Source: Vreelandella aquamarina (GTDB taxonomy: Bacteria > Pseudomonadota > Gammaproteobacteria > Pseudomonadales > Halomonadaceae). From it: a stretch of DNA of 41,853 nucleotides. The notes under the pieces are model-generated. The model ran no database searches. It was not told the DNA's origin and was given only the letters and a program-made list of their open reading frames with translations. Location: positions 1-41,853 of the forward strand of contig NZ_FODB01000032.1 of the NCBI RefSeq assembly GCF_900110265.1. The letters run 5' to 3'. Shown one piece after another: positions 27,970-38,817 of the stretch; position 1 is the stretch's first letter; each line of letters begins with the position of its first letter. The position numbers and the translations under genes were made by a program.

Positions 27970-28572
27970 TTACGAGGGATAACGGCCCGCCCAAACGGGA
28001 ACCCCTTGCTGGCGTAGCAAGCGCGTTGTTTCAAATAGTGGCAGCCCCACCACAGCAGAGTGACTGCCCTGAATTTGTTCAATAAAAATGGCGGCTAAGC
28101 CTTGAATAGCATACCCACCCGCTTTATCGGCGGGTTCGCCCGTCAGCCAGTAGCAGGCGATCTCTTTTGCTGTTAACTCGCGCATGGTGACGTCCGTGGC
28201 CACACAACAGGAGGGTATACCTAGCGGCCCGCTTACCGCTACTGCCGTGAGTACCTGATGCGTGCGCCCAGAGAGCATTCTCAACATCTCAGCCGCGTGC
28301 TGTTGATTATTAGGCTTACCTAAAATGGTGCTATCAATAACCACCGCGGTATCCGACCCCAGCACGGGCAGCGCGGTTTTGCCCACCGCCGCCTGCGCTT
28401 TTGCCACCGCCAGCCGTTCTACATAGGCCGTGGGAGACTCTGCCTCAAGCGGCGTTTCATCAATATCGCTTGGCAAGACACTGACCGGCACACCGATAGA
28501 GGCCAACAGTGCCTGGCGGCGTGGTGATGCCGAGGCCAAACAGAGCACGGGGGTGTGGTTATCGTCACGCAT
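27970..28572 (-). CDS. maf: Maf-family nucleotide pyrophosphatase (YhdE type)
   Basis: I choose the ATG at 28572 ([19 protein letters not shown]), which overlaps the mreD stop by 8 bp and gives 200 residues; the upstream ATG 28590 is deeper inside mreD. The nucleotide-binding motif [10 protein letters not shown] is near residue 15, and the acidic residues in SDIDE and VLGSDTAVV are in place. The mreD-maf-rng setting points to the YhdE subgroup, which hydrolyses dTTP, UTP and modified pyrimidine nucleotides, rather than to YceF. Confidence 0.94.
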   Translation of the reverse strand: MRDDNHTPVLCLASASPRRQALLASIGVPVSVLPSDIDETPLEAESPTAYVERLAVAKAQAAVGKTALPVLGSDTAVVIDSTILGKPNNQQHAAEMLRMLSGRTHQVLTAVAVSGPLGIPSCCVATDVTMRELTAKEIACYWLTGEPADKAGGYAIQGLAAIFIEQIQGSHSAVVGLPLFETTRLLRQQGVPVWAGRYPS

Positions 28573-29053
28573 TGGCCATTCGCCGCTCAATCGCTTTAAA
28601 CATTGTGGAGAGCCACGGCCAGAGGAATGCGCTGACCAGCGATGGGATCAAGAAAGAGAGATGTATGGAAAAAACACCCGTCAGCGTTCTTAGCCACTGC
28701 TCTATCAGCTGAGCCAACCCTAACAGCACCAGCACCAATACCGACTGTTGTACCAGCGAATAAGCACGAAAACGGGGATACACTAGCGCGGCTAAAAACG
28801 TAAGAATCGAAAAAATCAGTGCATGCTGTCCAAGCGCTGTCCCCTCAATAAGATCCATCAAGAGGCCAAATACAAAGCCGTGAAAAACCCCAACTCGATC
28901 CGGCGCTTGCATACACCAATAAATCAACATTAGCCCAATCCACTCCGGGCGAAAAACCTGCCAACCATCGGCCAGGGGCATTACCTGTAAGCAGAGCGCA
29001 AAAATAAGGCTCAGCCAGACCACCACCAGTGGCACTACCGGCGCACGCGCCAT
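28565..29053 (-). CDS. mreD: Rod-shape determining protein MreD
   Basis: The 162-residue product is almost entirely hydrophobic, with about five membrane segments (for example [22 protein letters not shown] and [16 protein letters not shown], then [20 protein letters not shown]). The [13 protein letters not shown] segment is a clear MreD signature. MreD is an inner-membrane partner of MreC in the elongasome that guides lateral cell-wall synthesis. The start overlaps the mreC stop (TAATG), and its end overlaps maf. Confidence 0.94.
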   Translation of the reverse strand: MARAPVVPLVVVWLSLIFALCLQVMPLADGWQVFRPEWIGLMLIYWCMQAPDRVGVFHGFVFGLLMDLIEGTALGQHALIFSILTFLAALVYPRFRAYSLVQQSVLVLVLLGLAQLIEQWLRTLTGVFSIHLSFLIPSLVSAFLWPWLSTMFKAIERRMANA

Positions 29054-29994
29054 TAGCGTTCCTCCTGCATGGCCGGGGAAGCTGGCTGCCCAAGCCGCTG
29101 GGCGGCATGGAGCGCATCGGCTGAAATATCCATGGACTCATCCCAAATAGAAGCATCCAACTCTTCGCGGGGTGGTGGAAAGAGCAGCAGGAAGTGGCGT
29201 GAACGCTGAAGCTGAGCCGAAGGTTCAGCAACAACCCGGGCAAATGGCTGGCCAGGGTCGTGATACACCTCGGTCACTCGCGCAACGGGGTAGCCCGGCG
29301 GAAAACGCCCTGCCAAACCAGAGGTGGTCAGTAAGTCACCTTCGCGAATATCCGCCGTATCCGGCACATGGAGAACGTTCACACTGCCGTAACGGCCAGT
29401 ACCCTGAACAATAAAACGCAGCCCATTGCGGTTAACCTGCACTGGTAGAGCATGGCTTGCATCGGCTAACAGCAACACACGGCTAGAGTAGGCTGAAACA
29501 GCAGCCACCTGACCAACCAAACCCGATGCATCAATCACCGGCTGACCGACATAGGCACCGTTGCGGTGCCCACGATCCACCACCATTTGATGGCTAAACG
29601 GATCATTATCCAGCGAGAGTAGCTCCGCCGTGATATAGGGAATATCGCGCCGCTCGGCAGCGCCAAGCAAGTTGCGTAGCTCGGCGTTCTCAGCCGTCAG
29701 GTTAGCCAAGCGCTGCCCGCGGTGAGAGAGCGTCAAGATTTGCTCACGCAAGTGGCGGTTTTCATCCACCAGCGCCTGCTGGTCGGCGAGTGCTAGCGCG
29801 CCCCAATTCAGCAGATCACTAGGCACACTGACTACCCACTGGATGGGAGCGACAATCGTGGTCATTTGGGCGCGCACATCTTCCATGCGAGTAAAACGAT
29901 GGTCGACAAACATCAACGCGCTTGCCGCCAGCACACAGAAGAATAGCCGGTAACCGGGTAGCGGCCCGTGTGAGAACAGCGGTTTAATAGGCAA
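29053..29994 (-). CDS. mreC: Rod-shape determining protein MreC
   Basis: The 313-residue product has a single N-terminal membrane segment (about 13-31, GYRLFFCVLAASALMFVDH). A coiled coil (about 75-108, ALVDENRHLREQILTLSHRG onward) leads to two beta-barrel domains that form the periplasmic MreC core (YITAELLSLDNDPFSHQMVVDRG, GLVGQVAAVSAYSSRVLLL). MreC connects cytoplasmic MreB with PBP2/RodA. The tail (from about 285) is polar and species-specific. It lies 23 nt after mreB. Confidence 0.96.
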   Translation of the reverse strand: MPIKPLFSHGPLPGYRLFFCVLAASALMFVDHRFTRMEDVRAQMTTIVAPIQWVVSVPSDLLNWGALALADQQALVDENRHLREQILTLSHRGQRLANLTAENAELRNLLGAAERRDIPYITAELLSLDNDPFSHQMVVDRGHRNGAYVGQPVIDASGLVGQVAAVSAYSSRVLLLADASHALPVQVNRNGLRFIVQGTGRYGSVNVLHVPDTADIREGDLLTTSGLAGRFPPGYPVARVTEVYHDPGQPFARVVAEPSAQLQRSRHFLLLFPPPREELDASIWDESMDISADALHAAQRLGQPASPAMQEER

Positions 29995-30017
29995 TCCCCC
30001 GCGTTAAACCGCTGCGA

Positions 30018-31284
<1,267 letters not shown>

Positions 31285-31572
31285 ATGGCGCTTGAAGAAT
31301 CTCATGTGCGCCGGGCTGCACACTTGGCCCGACTCGCCGTTAGCGATGACCAAGCCAGTGGCTTTGTCGACGATCTCAGCCGCATTCTGGACATGGTCGA
31401 CCAGCTCCAGAGCCTGGATACCGAAGGCGTCGCGCCACTGGCCCACCCGCTGGATGCCACGCAGCGCCTGCGCGCCGATGAAGTCACGGAAACGAACCAG
31501 CGCGACACGTTCCAGCGCTGTGCCCCGGCAGTGGAAAACGGTCTTTATCTGGTGCCGCGTGTGGTCGAGTAA
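31285..31572 (+). CDS. gatC: Aspartyl/glutamyl-tRNA amidotransferase subunit C
   Basis: The ATG at 31285 ([22 protein letters not shown]) gives 95 residues, the usual GatC length; an in-frame ATG at 31252 is too far upstream. [10 protein letters not shown] at the start and the [19 protein letters not shown] segment are typical. GatC wraps around GatA and GatB and stabilises the GatCAB complex that converts misacylated Glu-tRNA(Gln) and/or Asp-tRNA(Asn) into the correct amide form. The gene heads gatCAB, 59 nt before gatA. Confidence 0.95.
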   Translation: MALEESHVRRAAHLARLAVSDDQASGFVDDLSRILDMVDQLQSLDTEGVAPLAHPLDATQRLRADEVTETNQRDTFQRCAPAVENGLYLVPRVVE

Positions 31573-31631
31573 CCCACGCCCACCGCTCGTTTCCGCTTAT
31601 TCTATTCGCCCCTGAACGGAGCTTCCGGGTC

Positions 31632-33092
31632 ATGCATGATAAAACCGTAACGCAGCTCGCCGCCGCCCTAGCCAGCGGCGAACTCTCCAGCCGAGAGCTG
31701 ACTTCCCACTTTTTGCAGCGCATTGAGAAAGCCGACGGTCAGCTCAATAGCTTTATTACCGTGACCGCCGAACAGGCGCTAAGCCAGGCCGAAGCCGCCG
31801 ATAAAGCGCGTGCTGACGGCAAAGCAGGCAAACTCACTGGCATTCCGCTAGCGCTAAAAGATATTTTTTGTACGCAAGGCGTCAAAACCAGCTGCGGCTC
31901 CAAAATGCTCGATAACTTTCTCGCGCCTTACGACGCCACCGTGGTAGAGAAACTCAGCGCTGCGGGCACCATTAGCCTGGGTAAAACCAATATGGACGAG
32001 TTCGCCATGGGCTCCTCCAACGAAAACAGCCACTACGGCGCGGTCAAGAACCCCTGGGACCTCGCTGCCGTTCCCGGCGGTAGCTCCGGTGGCAGCGCGG
32101 CGGCAGTGGCAGCAGGGCTTGTGCCTGCAGCCATGGGTACCGATACCGGTGGTTCCATTCGCCAGCCAGCGGCGTTCTGCGGCATTACCGGCCTGAAGCC
32201 CACCTACGGGCGGGTTTCCCGTTACGGCATGATCGCCTACGCCTCCAGCCTCGACCAGGCAGGCCCCATGGCACGCACTGCCGAAGATTGTGCGCACCTG
32301 ATGAACGTGATTGCCGGTCACGATGTACGCGACTCCACCAGCGTCGCCCGTGGCGTGCCGGACTACACCGAGACGCTCAACGCCCCGCTCTCCGGGCTTA
32401 AGATCGGCCTGCCGAAAGAGTACTTTGGCGACGGTTTAGACCCAGAAGTAGAAAAGGCTGTGCGTGAAGCGGTGAAGGTGTATGAGTCGCTGGGTGCCAC
32501 AGTGCGCGAAGTCAGCCTCCCGCATACCCACTACGCAATTCCCGCTTACTACGTCATTGCTCCCGCCGAGGCGTCGTCTAACCTTTCGCGCTACGATGGT
32601 GTTCGCTTTGGCCACCGCTGCGATGCTCCTACGGACCTGATTGATCTCTATACCCGCTCGCGGGCGGAAGGCTTCGGTGAAGAGGTGAAGCGCCGCATTC
32701 TGATCGGCACCCACACGCTATCGGAAGGCTTCTTCGACGCCTACTACACCAAAGCGCAGAAGGTTCGCCGCCTGATTCGCCAGGACTTCCTCGACGCCTT
32801 TGAAGATGTCGATGTACTGATGGGCCCAGCCTCCCCCACGCCTGCCTTCGACCTGGGCGCGAAGAAAGACCCGGTCTCCATGTACCTGCAAGATATCTAC
32901 ACCATCGCCGTTAACCTGGCGGGTATTCCTGGCATCAGCGTTCCCGCAGGCTTTGCGGGCGGTCGCCCGGTAGGCTTACAGATATTGGGCACCCACTTTG
33001 CCGAAGCGCAGCTGCTCAACGTGGCCCACCAGTTCCAACAAGCGACCGACTGGCACCTTCAACTGCCCGCCTTTGCCGAGGAGAACGCCTAA
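31632..33092 (+). CDS. gatA: Aspartyl/glutamyl-tRNA amidotransferase subunit A
   Basis: The 486-residue product is an amidase-signature enzyme that releases ammonia from glutamine for transfer on GatB. The Ser-cisSer-Lys triad is visible: K76 (ALKDIFC), S151 ([11 protein letters not shown]) and nucleophile S175 ([11 protein letters not shown]). The C-terminal part has [19 protein letters not shown] and [11 protein letters not shown], which are GatA-specific. The stop overlaps gatB by one base (TAATG). Presence of gatCAB implies that at least one of Gln-tRNA or Asn-tRNA is made by transamidation in this organism. Confidence 0.98.
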   Translation: MHDKTVTQLAAALASGELSSRELTSHFLQRIEKADGQLNSFITVTAEQALSQAEAADKARADGKAGKLTGIPLALKDIFCTQGVKTSCGSKMLDNFLAPYDATVVEKLSAAGTISLGKTNMDEFAMGSSNENSHYGAVKNPWDLAAVPGGSSGGSAAAVAAGLVPAAMGTDTGGSIRQPAAFCGITGLKPTYGRVSRYGMIAYASSLDQAGPMARTAEDCAHLMNVIAGHDVRDSTSVARGVPDYTETLNAPLSGLKIGLPKEYFGDGLDPEVEKAVREAVKVYESLGATVREVSLPHTHYAIPAYYVIAPAEASSNLSRYDGVRFGHRCDAPTDLIDLYTRSRAEGFGEEVKRRILIGTHTLSEGFFDAYYTKAQKVRRLIRQDFLDAFEDVDVLMGPASPTPAFDLGAKKDPVSMYLQDIYTIAVNLAGIPGISVPAGFAGGRPVGLQILGTHFAEAQLLNVAHQFQQATDWHLQLPAFAEENA

Positions 33093-34546
33093 TGCAATGG
33101 GAAACCGTGATTGGGCTGGAAGTTCACGTTCAGCTCGCAACGCGCTCTAAGATTTTTTCCGGTGCCTCCACCGCGTTTGGTGCCGAGCCGAACACCCAGG
33201 CCTGCGCCGTTGATTTGGGCCTGCCGGGCGTCCTGCCAGTACTGAATGAGCAGGCCGTCGCCATGGCCGTGCAGTTTGGCCTCGCCGTCCACGCTGAGAT
33301 TCCTGAAGTCTCGGTGTTTGACCGCAAAAACTACTTCTACCCGGATCTTCCCAAGGGTTACCAAACCAGCCAGATGTATCATCCCATTGTGGGTGCTGGC
33401 GACGTTGAGATTACCCTGGATGACAACACCACCAAACGGATTCGCATCCACCACGCCCACCTGGAAGAGGACGCCGGCAAGTCGCTGCACGAAGACTTCC
33501 ACGGTATGACCGGCATCGACTTGAACCGGGCAGGCACGCCGCTGTTAGAGATCGTTTCAGAGCCAGATATGCGCAGTGCGAAAGAAGCGGCCGCCTATCT
33601 CAAAGCGATTCACTCCATCGTCACCTATCTGGGCATTTCCGACGGCAACATGGCCGAAGGCTCGATGCGTTGCGACGTCAACGTGTCGGTACGCCCTAAA
33701 GGGCAAGAAGCGTTTGGGACTCGTGCAGAAATTAAAAACGTCAACTCGTTCCGCTTTGTGGAGCGCGCCATTGCGTTTGAAGTCGAACGTCAGATTGAAC
33801 TGATTGAAGACGGCGGCAAAGTAGTGCAAGAGACCCGCCTGTTTGATCCAGAGCGCGACGAAACCCGCAGCATGCGCACCAAGGAAGAGGCGAACGACTA
33901 CCGCTACTTCCCCTGCCCCGACCTGCTGCCGGTGGTGCTGGATCAAGCCTACCTGGATCACCTGCGCAACCAACTGCCGGAGCTGCCCGCCGATAAGCGT
34001 GCCCGCTTCCAGAATGAGCTAGGCCTGTCGGCTTACGACGCTAACGTGCTATCAGCCAGTCGTGAAATGGCGGAGTTTTTCGAGGAAGTACACCGGGTAT
34101 GTGGCGACGCCAAGCAGGCGGCCAACTGGGTACAGGGCGAACTTTCCGGCGCGCTGAACCGCGAGAATCTGAGCATCCAAAATAGCCCAGTGTCAGCCCA
34201 ACAGCTTGGCGAACTCATCAGACGTGTGCTGGATGACACCATTAACGGTAAAGCCGCTAAGCAAGTGTTCCAAGCGCTATGGAATGGCCAGGGCGAGAGC
34301 GCGGATGCCGTCATCGAGGCAAAAGGCTTAAAGCAGGTGACCGACACCGGCGCGATTGAAGCGATGATCGATCAAGTCATTGCCGAAAGTCCGGCCCAGG
34401 TGGCGCAGTACCGTGATTCCGAGCCCGAGAAGCGTGGCAAGATGATTGGCTACTTTGTGGGTCAGGTGATGAAGGCATCACGCGGCACGGCTAACCCGCA
34501 ACAGGTCAACGGCTTGCTGAAAGAGAAGCTGGATGCGCTGCTATAG
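33092..34546 (+). CDS. gatB: Aspartyl/glutamyl-tRNA amidotransferase subunit B
   Basis: The 484-residue product binds the misacylated tRNA, activates its side-chain carboxyl with ATP and accepts ammonia from GatA. It starts [20 protein letters not shown], with later GatB signatures [40 protein letters not shown] and [14 protein letters not shown]. The C-terminal YqeY-like helical domain (about 330-484) is complete, ending in [17 protein letters not shown]. It is the last gene of gatCAB and is followed 30 nt later by a strong intrinsic terminator. Confidence 0.98.
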   Translation: MQWETVIGLEVHVQLATRSKIFSGASTAFGAEPNTQACAVDLGLPGVLPVLNEQAVAMAVQFGLAVHAEIPEVSVFDRKNYFYPDLPKGYQTSQMYHPIVGAGDVEITLDDNTTKRIRIHHAHLEEDAGKSLHEDFHGMTGIDLNRAGTPLLEIVSEPDMRSAKEAAAYLKAIHSIVTYLGISDGNMAEGSMRCDVNVSVRPKGQEAFGTRAEIKNVNSFRFVERAIAFEVERQIELIEDGGKVVQETRLFDPERDETRSMRTKEEANDYRYFPCPDLLPVVLDQAYLDHLRNQLPELPADKRARFQNELGLSAYDANVLSASREMAEFFEEVHRVCGDAKQAANWVQGELSGALNRENLSIQNSPVSAQQLGELIRRVLDDTINGKAAKQVFQALWNGQGESADAVIEAKGLKQVTDTGAIEAMIDQVIAESPAQVAQYRDSEPEKRGKMIGYFVGQVMKASRGTANPQQVNGLLKEKLDALL

Positions 34547-34576
34547 AAAACGCGCATAGGTGCGGTGATAGACCAC

Positions 34577-34604
34577 AAGCGGCTGCTTCGGCAGCCGCTT
34601 TTTT
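34577..34604 (+). terminator. Intrinsic terminator of gatCAB
   Basis: A perfect 10-bp GC-rich stem (34577-34586 with 34591-34600), a stable TTCG tetraloop and a run of six T (34599-34604) form a textbook Rho-independent terminator 30 nt after gatB. It also separates gatB from convergent sixA. Confidence 0.92.
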
Positions 34605-34634
34605 ATGGCTGATTTTTATGACTCAGTTTTATGA

Positions 34635-35141
34635 TTAGGACAGCTGGCTAGGCTGGGTAAAGCGCTTAAGCTGCGCGCAGCCCGCCGCCCAGACGTCAGC
34701 CTCTAGCTCGGCAATGGCCGCCGTGGGGAAGCCAACGCCCTGGCTTGGCGTGCCTTCGACCAACAACCCAGCCAAGTCGCCCACCAAGGGCATGTGGCTG
34801 ACCAGCATAATCGGCGCGTCATCACGATGAGTGAGCAACCACTCGCTCACATCGCTCGGCGGGTCTTCCGGGGTAATAAACGACAGCGTGTTAAGCGGCG
34901 CGCCCAAGGCATCGCTAATCCGCTGGGCGGTTTGCTGAGCGCGCACATAGGGGCTTGCGTAGAGCATTGGCAGCGTCAGCTCGCCCTGCTCAACGCGCGA
35001 TGCCAGCCAGCGAGCCATGGTCTCGGCCTCGCGCTCGCCGCGGGGCGTGAGTGGTCGGGCGTGGTCAGGAAAACCTGGGGCGGCTTCGCCATGGCGCATA
35101 ATCAATACGCTGCAACTACCTTGCTGTCGGTGGCTATTCAT
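34635..35141 (-). CDS. sixA: Phosphohistidine phosphatase SixA
   Basis: The ATG at 35141 is preceded by GGAGG with 5 nt spacing and overlaps the gpsA stop by 8 bp, giving 168 residues. The RHG motif with catalytic H17 ([10 protein letters not shown]) and the following [14 protein letters not shown] are SixA/histidine-phosphatase signatures; the second His occurs in [16 protein letters not shown]. In E. coli SixA dephosphorylates the histidine phosphorylated in ArcB and NPr of the nitrogen PTS. npr and ptsN are encoded 16 kb to the left, so a functional link is plausible here. gpsA-sixA is a common pair in gammaproteobacteria. Confidence 0.93.
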   Translation of the reverse strand: MNSHRQQGSCSVLIMRHGEAAPGFPDHARPLTPRGEREAETMARWLASRVEQGELTLPMLYASPYVRAQQTAQRISDALGAPLNTLSFITPEDPPSDVSEWLLTHRDDAPIMLVSHMPLVGDLAGLLVEGTPSQGVGFPTAAIAELEADVWAAGCAQLKRFTQPSQLS

Positions 35142-36225
35142 GGGAACCTCCGCTGCCTTGCTGATCCTGATGAGCCTGCTCGCGATGCGCCTGCTGAACC
35201 GCTTCCCGGGGCAGGATAAATTCCACATCGCTGCTCTGCTCTCCCATCATGAGCGTACTCGCCATTTCTTGTGCGGGCACCCCATCGAAGAGCACACGAT
35301 TCAATCCTTCGGCCAACGGCATATAAACCCCCATCTCGCGCGCTTTTGCGCAGACCAGCTTGACGGTATTGACGCCTTCCGCCACTTGGCCAAGCGCAGC
35401 CACCGCTTCCTCTAACGACAGCCCCGTACCCAGTGCATGGCCCACGCGGTAATTGCGCGACAAGTTAGACGAGCAAGTGACGATCAGGTCGCCCACGCCT
35501 GCCAAACCAAGAAACGTCATGGGGTTGGCCCCCTGGGCAACGGCGAAACGGCTCATCTCGGCCAGCGCTCGGGTCATCAGCATGCTGCGGGTGTTCTCCC
35601 CCATCCCCAGCGCCGCGGCCATGCCCGCTGCAATGGCGTAAATATTCTTTAATGCGCCCCCCAGCTCCACGCCGTGACGATCATTACTGGCGTATACGCG
35701 GAAATAGCGACAGCCCAGCACTTGCTGTACTCGAGTGCGCGTTAGCGCATCCGCACTGGCGATCACCGTGGCGGTCAACTGCTTGTCAGCAATCTCGGAG
35801 GCCAAATTAGGCCCTGCAATGACGCCAATATGGGGGAAGCCGGTCTCCTGCTCCAGCACTTGGCTCATCAGTAAAAAGCCATCTTGCTCAATCCCTTTGG
35901 TGGTGCTGACCAGGATTTGTTCGGGCGAGAGCCAGGGCTTGGCCGCTTGCACCACGCTGCGAAACGCTTTCGACGGGATGGCAATCAGCACCAGTTCGGC
36001 ACCCGTCAGCACCGATTTCAAGTCGGTCGATGCGGTGACGGCAGGGTTGATCGCATAGTCGGGAAGATAGCGGCCGTTGCGGTGCTCTCGGTTGATCTGC
36101 GCGACCAGCGCCTCGTCGCGCAACCATTGACGCACGTTAGCGCCATTGTCGGCGGCGATACTGGCCAGCGCGGTACCAAAACTCCCGCCCCCCAGCACCG
36201 CGACGTTACTTTGCTGCTCTGCCAT
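35134..36225 (-). CDS. gpsA: Glycerol-3-phosphate dehydrogenase [NAD(P)+]
   Basis: GpsA reduces dihydroxyacetone phosphate to sn-glycerol 3-phosphate for phospholipid synthesis. I prefer ATG 36225 because AGGA lies about 7 nt upstream; ATG 36231 is so close to that site that it is unlikely. The product is 363 residues with the Rossmann motif [13 protein letters not shown] near the N terminus, [37 protein letters not shown] and [13 protein letters not shown]. The C-terminal 30 residues are a Gln/His/Glu-rich tail absent from most homologues. The gene overlaps sixA. Confidence 0.96.
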   Translation of the reverse strand: MAEQQSNVAVLGGGSFGTALASIAADNGANVRQWLRDEALVAQINREHRNGRYLPDYAINPAVTASTDLKSVLTGAELVLIAIPSKAFRSVVQAAKPWLSPEQILVSTTKGIEQDGFLLMSQVLEQETGFPHIGVIAGPNLASEIADKQLTATVIASADALTRTRVQQVLGCRYFRVYASNDRHGVELGGALKNIYAIAAGMAAALGMGENTRSMLMTRALAEMSRFAVAQGANPMTFLGLAGVGDLIVTCSSNLSRNYRVGHALGTGLSLEEAVAALGQVAEGVNTVKLVCAKAREMGVYMPLAEGLNRVLFDGVPAQEMASTLMMGEQSSDVEFILPREAVQQAHREQAHQDQQGSGGSHE

Positions 36226-36287
36226 AGCCATGTCCTGAGTTCTTTTACGTAACGGTGGGCCTCAACCCCCATTTTGATAAGCACTAT

Positions 36288-36330
36288 CTTAACAAAACAA
36301 GCGGCCCGCTTGGTTGACCAAGCGGGCCGC
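36288..36330 (-). terminator. Intrinsic terminator of htpG
   Basis: A perfect 13-bp inverted repeat (36301-36313 with 36318-36330, loop TTGA) lies 20 nt after the htpG stop. Read on the minus strand it is followed by TTGTTTTGTT, giving a good intrinsic terminator. On the plus strand there is no T-run. Confidence 0.88.
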
Positions 36331-36349
36331 GACTAGCGAGCTTAGGGCA

Positions 36350-38254
36350 TTAAGCCGTCAACACACTATTGAGGCGCTTCACGTAGGCAGCCGGGTCGTC
36401 CAGATGGCCGCCCTCGGCAATGATCGCCTGATCCAGAAGGATGTGGGCTAACTGGCCAAATAGATCACCCTCTGCATTTTCCAAACGGGCCACTAGGGCA
36501 TGGTTGGGGTTGAGCTCCAGAATGGGCTTCACCTCCGGCAGCTTCTGGCCTGCGGCTTCCATAATGCGGCGCATTTGGTAGCCCATCTCGTGCTCGGGCA
36601 GTACCACACAGGCGGGTGAATCGGTCAGGCGGTGGGTGATTTTCACCTCTTGAACGCCATCGCTCAGCGCTTCTTTGACGCGCTTTACGAGATCTTCCTT
36701 CGCCTTGGCCGTCTCTTCCTGGGCTTTTTTCTCGGCTTCGTCTTCGACATCGCCCAGGTCCAGCTCGCCTTTGGCCACGTCGGCGAAAGGCTTGCCATCG
36801 AACTCGGTCAGGTGGCTCATCAGCCACTCATCGATACGATCGGAGAGGAGCAGCACCTCGATACCTTTCTTGCGGAAAATCTCCAGGTGCGGGCTGTTCT
36901 TCGCGGCATTGAAGCTATCCGCCACCACGTAGTAGATCTTCTTCTGACCTTCCTTCATGCGCTCGACGTATTCGGCCAGAGAATGCTCCTGGGCGGACGT
37001 GTCGGTATGCGTGGAAGCAAAGCGCAGCAGACCGGCGATTTTTTCGCGGTTAGCGAAGTCTTCACCTGGGCCCTCTTTCAGCACACTGCCAAAGGTGTTC
37101 CAGAACGTTTGATACTGCTCGCTATCTTTGGACAGTTTCTTGAGCATGTCCAGCGCACGCTTGGTCAAGGCACCCTTGATCTTGTCGACCTTGGGGTCCT
37201 GCTGCAGCAGCTCACGAGAGACGTTCAGCGACAAATCGCGCGTATCCAACACACCCTTGATGAAACGCAGGTAGAGGGGCAGGAACTGCTCGGCATCATC
37301 CATGATGAAGACACGTTGCACGTAAAGCTTCACACCGCGCGAGCCATCACGGTCGAACATGTCGAACGGTGCGCGGCCCGGCACGTAGAGCAGGCTGGTG
37401 TACTCGAGCTTACCCTCGACTTTGTTGTGACTCCAGGTAAGCGGATCACTGAAGTCGTGGGCAACGTGCTTGTAGAACGCCTTATACTCGTCGTCGCTGA
37501 TCTCGCTCTTCGGGCGCGCCCACAGCGCGGTAGCTTCGTTGACGGTTTCCCACGTCGTCACTTCGCTACCTTCGATCTCGTTACCGTCGTCATCCTTGGC
37601 GATTTCGACCTTGGGCATACGCACCGGCACTTCGATGTGGTCAGAGTACTTGCGCACCAAGCTTTGCAGGCGGTAGTCGTCGGCGAACTCTTTTGCATCG
37701 TCTTTTAAATGCAGGGTGATTTCCGTGCCGTGAGCGTCACGCTCGATGTCGGCAACAGTAAACTCGCCTTCGCCTTTGGAGCGCCACTCGACGCCTTCAG
37801 ATGCGGCGGTGCCCGCTTTACGAGTACGTACGACCACTTCGTCGGCCACGATGAAGGCCGAATAGAAACCAACCCCGAACTGACCGATCAGCTTGGCGTC
37901 TTTTTGCTGCTCGCCGGAGAGCTGCTTCAAAAACTCTGCCGTACCGGAACGCGCGATGGTGCCCAAGTTGGCAATCACATCTTCGCGGTTCATGCCGATA
38001 CCATTATCGCGCAGCGTGATGGTGTTGGCGTCGCGGTCGTGCTCAATCTCGATACGCAGCTCGCTATCGCCTTCGTATAGGGCGTCGTTATCGAGTGCGG
38101 CATAGCGTAACTTGTCACAGGCATCAGCGGCGTTGGAAATCAGCTCGCGTAGAAAAATCTCCCGATTCGAGTACAGGGAGTGGATCATTAGATTCAGGAG
38201 CTGTTTGACTTCCGTCTGAAAGCCAAGAGTTTCTTCATGGGTCGCAGTCGTCAT
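36350..38254 (-). CDS. htpG: Chaperone HtpG (Hsp90)
   Basis: From ATG 38254 ([20 protein letters not shown]) the product is 634 residues; GAGGG lies about 9 nt upstream, while the ATG at 38269 has no ribosome site. ATP-binding motifs of the GHKL fold are clear: [21 protein letters not shown] and [11 protein letters not shown]. The middle domain has [11 protein letters not shown] and the catalytic-loop R in [10 protein letters not shown]. The dimerisation domain ends the protein. HtpG is the cytoplasmic bacterial Hsp90, usually heat-inducible; I did not find a clear sigma32 promoter in the 98 bp upstream. Confidence 0.98.
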   Translation of the reverse strand: MTTATHEETLGFQTEVKQLLNLMIHSLYSNREIFLRELISNAADACDKLRYAALDNDALYEGDSELRIEIEHDRDANTITLRDNGIGMNREDVIANLGTIARSGTAEFLKQLSGEQQKDAKLIGQFGVGFYSAFIVADEVVVRTRKAGTAASEGVEWRSKGEGEFTVADIERDAHGTEITLHLKDDAKEFADDYRLQSLVRKYSDHIEVPVRMPKVEIAKDDDGNEIEGSEVTTWETVNEATALWARPKSEISDDEYKAFYKHVAHDFSDPLTWSHNKVEGKLEYTSLLYVPGRAPFDMFDRDGSRGVKLYVQRVFIMDDAEQFLPLYLRFIKGVLDTRDLSLNVSRELLQQDPKVDKIKGALTKRALDMLKKLSKDSEQYQTFWNTFGSVLKEGPGEDFANREKIAGLLRFASTHTDTSAQEHSLAEYVERMKEGQKKIYYVVADSFNAAKNSPHLEIFRKKGIEVLLLSDRIDEWLMSHLTEFDGKPFADVAKGELDLGDVEDEAEKKAQEETAKAKEDLVKRVKEALSDGVQEVKITHRLTDSPACVVLPEHEMGYQMRRIMEAAGQKLPEVKPILELNPNHALVARLENAEGDLFGQLAHILLDQAIIAEGGHLDDPAAYVKRLNSVLTA

Positions 38255-38287
38255 GCGCTTAGCCCTCATTGATCACGTGTTGCTTGA

Positions 38288-38311
38288 CGCCTCTGCCCAT
38301 AGGCAGAGGCG
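38288..38311. terminator. Hairpin between htpG and the DUF1232 gene
   Basis: A perfect 10-bp stem (38288-38297 with 38302-38311, loop CATA) lies downstream of the DUF1232 gene and upstream of htpG, both on the minus strand. No T-run follows on either strand, so it may be a weak terminator or an RNA structure in the htpG leader. Confidence 0.4.
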
Positions 38312-38352
38312 GAAAAGGTAGTGAACTCAATATGGGGATAAGCGAAGGGATT

Positions 38353-38700
38353 TCAAGAAGGTGTGCGTGAAGAAGCGGTGGCTGCCTCAGTAGCCGATTT
38401 CCAAGCGCGATAGTCGGCCAACTGCGTATCGACGCGGTTTAGTAACCAGCCTACGATCAATACGTCATCGACCACTCCTAGCAGCACCAAAAAGTCGGGG
38501 ATCAGGTCGAATGGCATGACCAGGTAGGCCAACGCCAGCGCCATGGTGCCAAACGCAGACCAGGGAATCGGCCTGAAATCTCCTTTCAGCACATCGCGGG
38601 TCATGGGTAAAAATAGCTTGAGCGCACGGGCGATACGTTTAACGGCCCATACGCGTGTTTTCAATCGACGAAACAATCCCCAAACGGATAATCGTGCCAT
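38353..38700 (-). CDS. YkvA-type DUF1232 membrane protein
   Basis: The 115-residue product has a basic N terminus and the DUF1232 core AYLVMPFDLIPDFLVLLGVVDDVLIVGWLL (shortened signature: PFDLIPDF...VVDD), which forms one or two hydrophobic segments at about 52-87. The family is widespread and small; no molecular function is established. The gene is upstream of htpG on the same strand and divergent from slt. I do not assign a symbol. Confidence 0.85.
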   Translation of the reverse strand: MARLSVWGLFRRLKTRVWAVKRIARALKLFLPMTRDVLKGDFRPIPWSAFGTMALALAYLVMPFDLIPDFLVLLGVVDDVLIVGWLLNRVDTQLADYRAWKSATEAATASSRTPS

Positions 38701-38747
38701 CGTTATCGAATCCTCTTAGTGTCACGATTGTCAGAACCTTATCTGTG

Positions 38748-38777
38748 CGTATAGTTCACTTGTCCGTATAGTTCACT
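38748..38777. repeat. 13-bp direct repeat in the DUF1232-slt divergent promoter region
   Basis: CGTATAGTTCACT occurs twice, at 38748-38760 and 38765-38777, with exact identity and a 17-bp period. It lies 41 bp before the slt start. Each copy contains TATAGT, a fair -10 on the plus strand. It may be a duplicated promoter core or a direct-repeat operator. Confidence 0.7.
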
Positions 38778-38817
38778 ATTGCGCCTTTGACCCTACCAGC
38801 GAGCAAGAGGGAGTGCC

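Noticed and set aside
36632..37708. Long open frame (358 codons) on the plus strand opposite htpG
   Set aside because: It lies wholly antisense to a well-conserved Hsp90 gene. The protein has no recognisable motif and reflects codon bias of the opposite strand.
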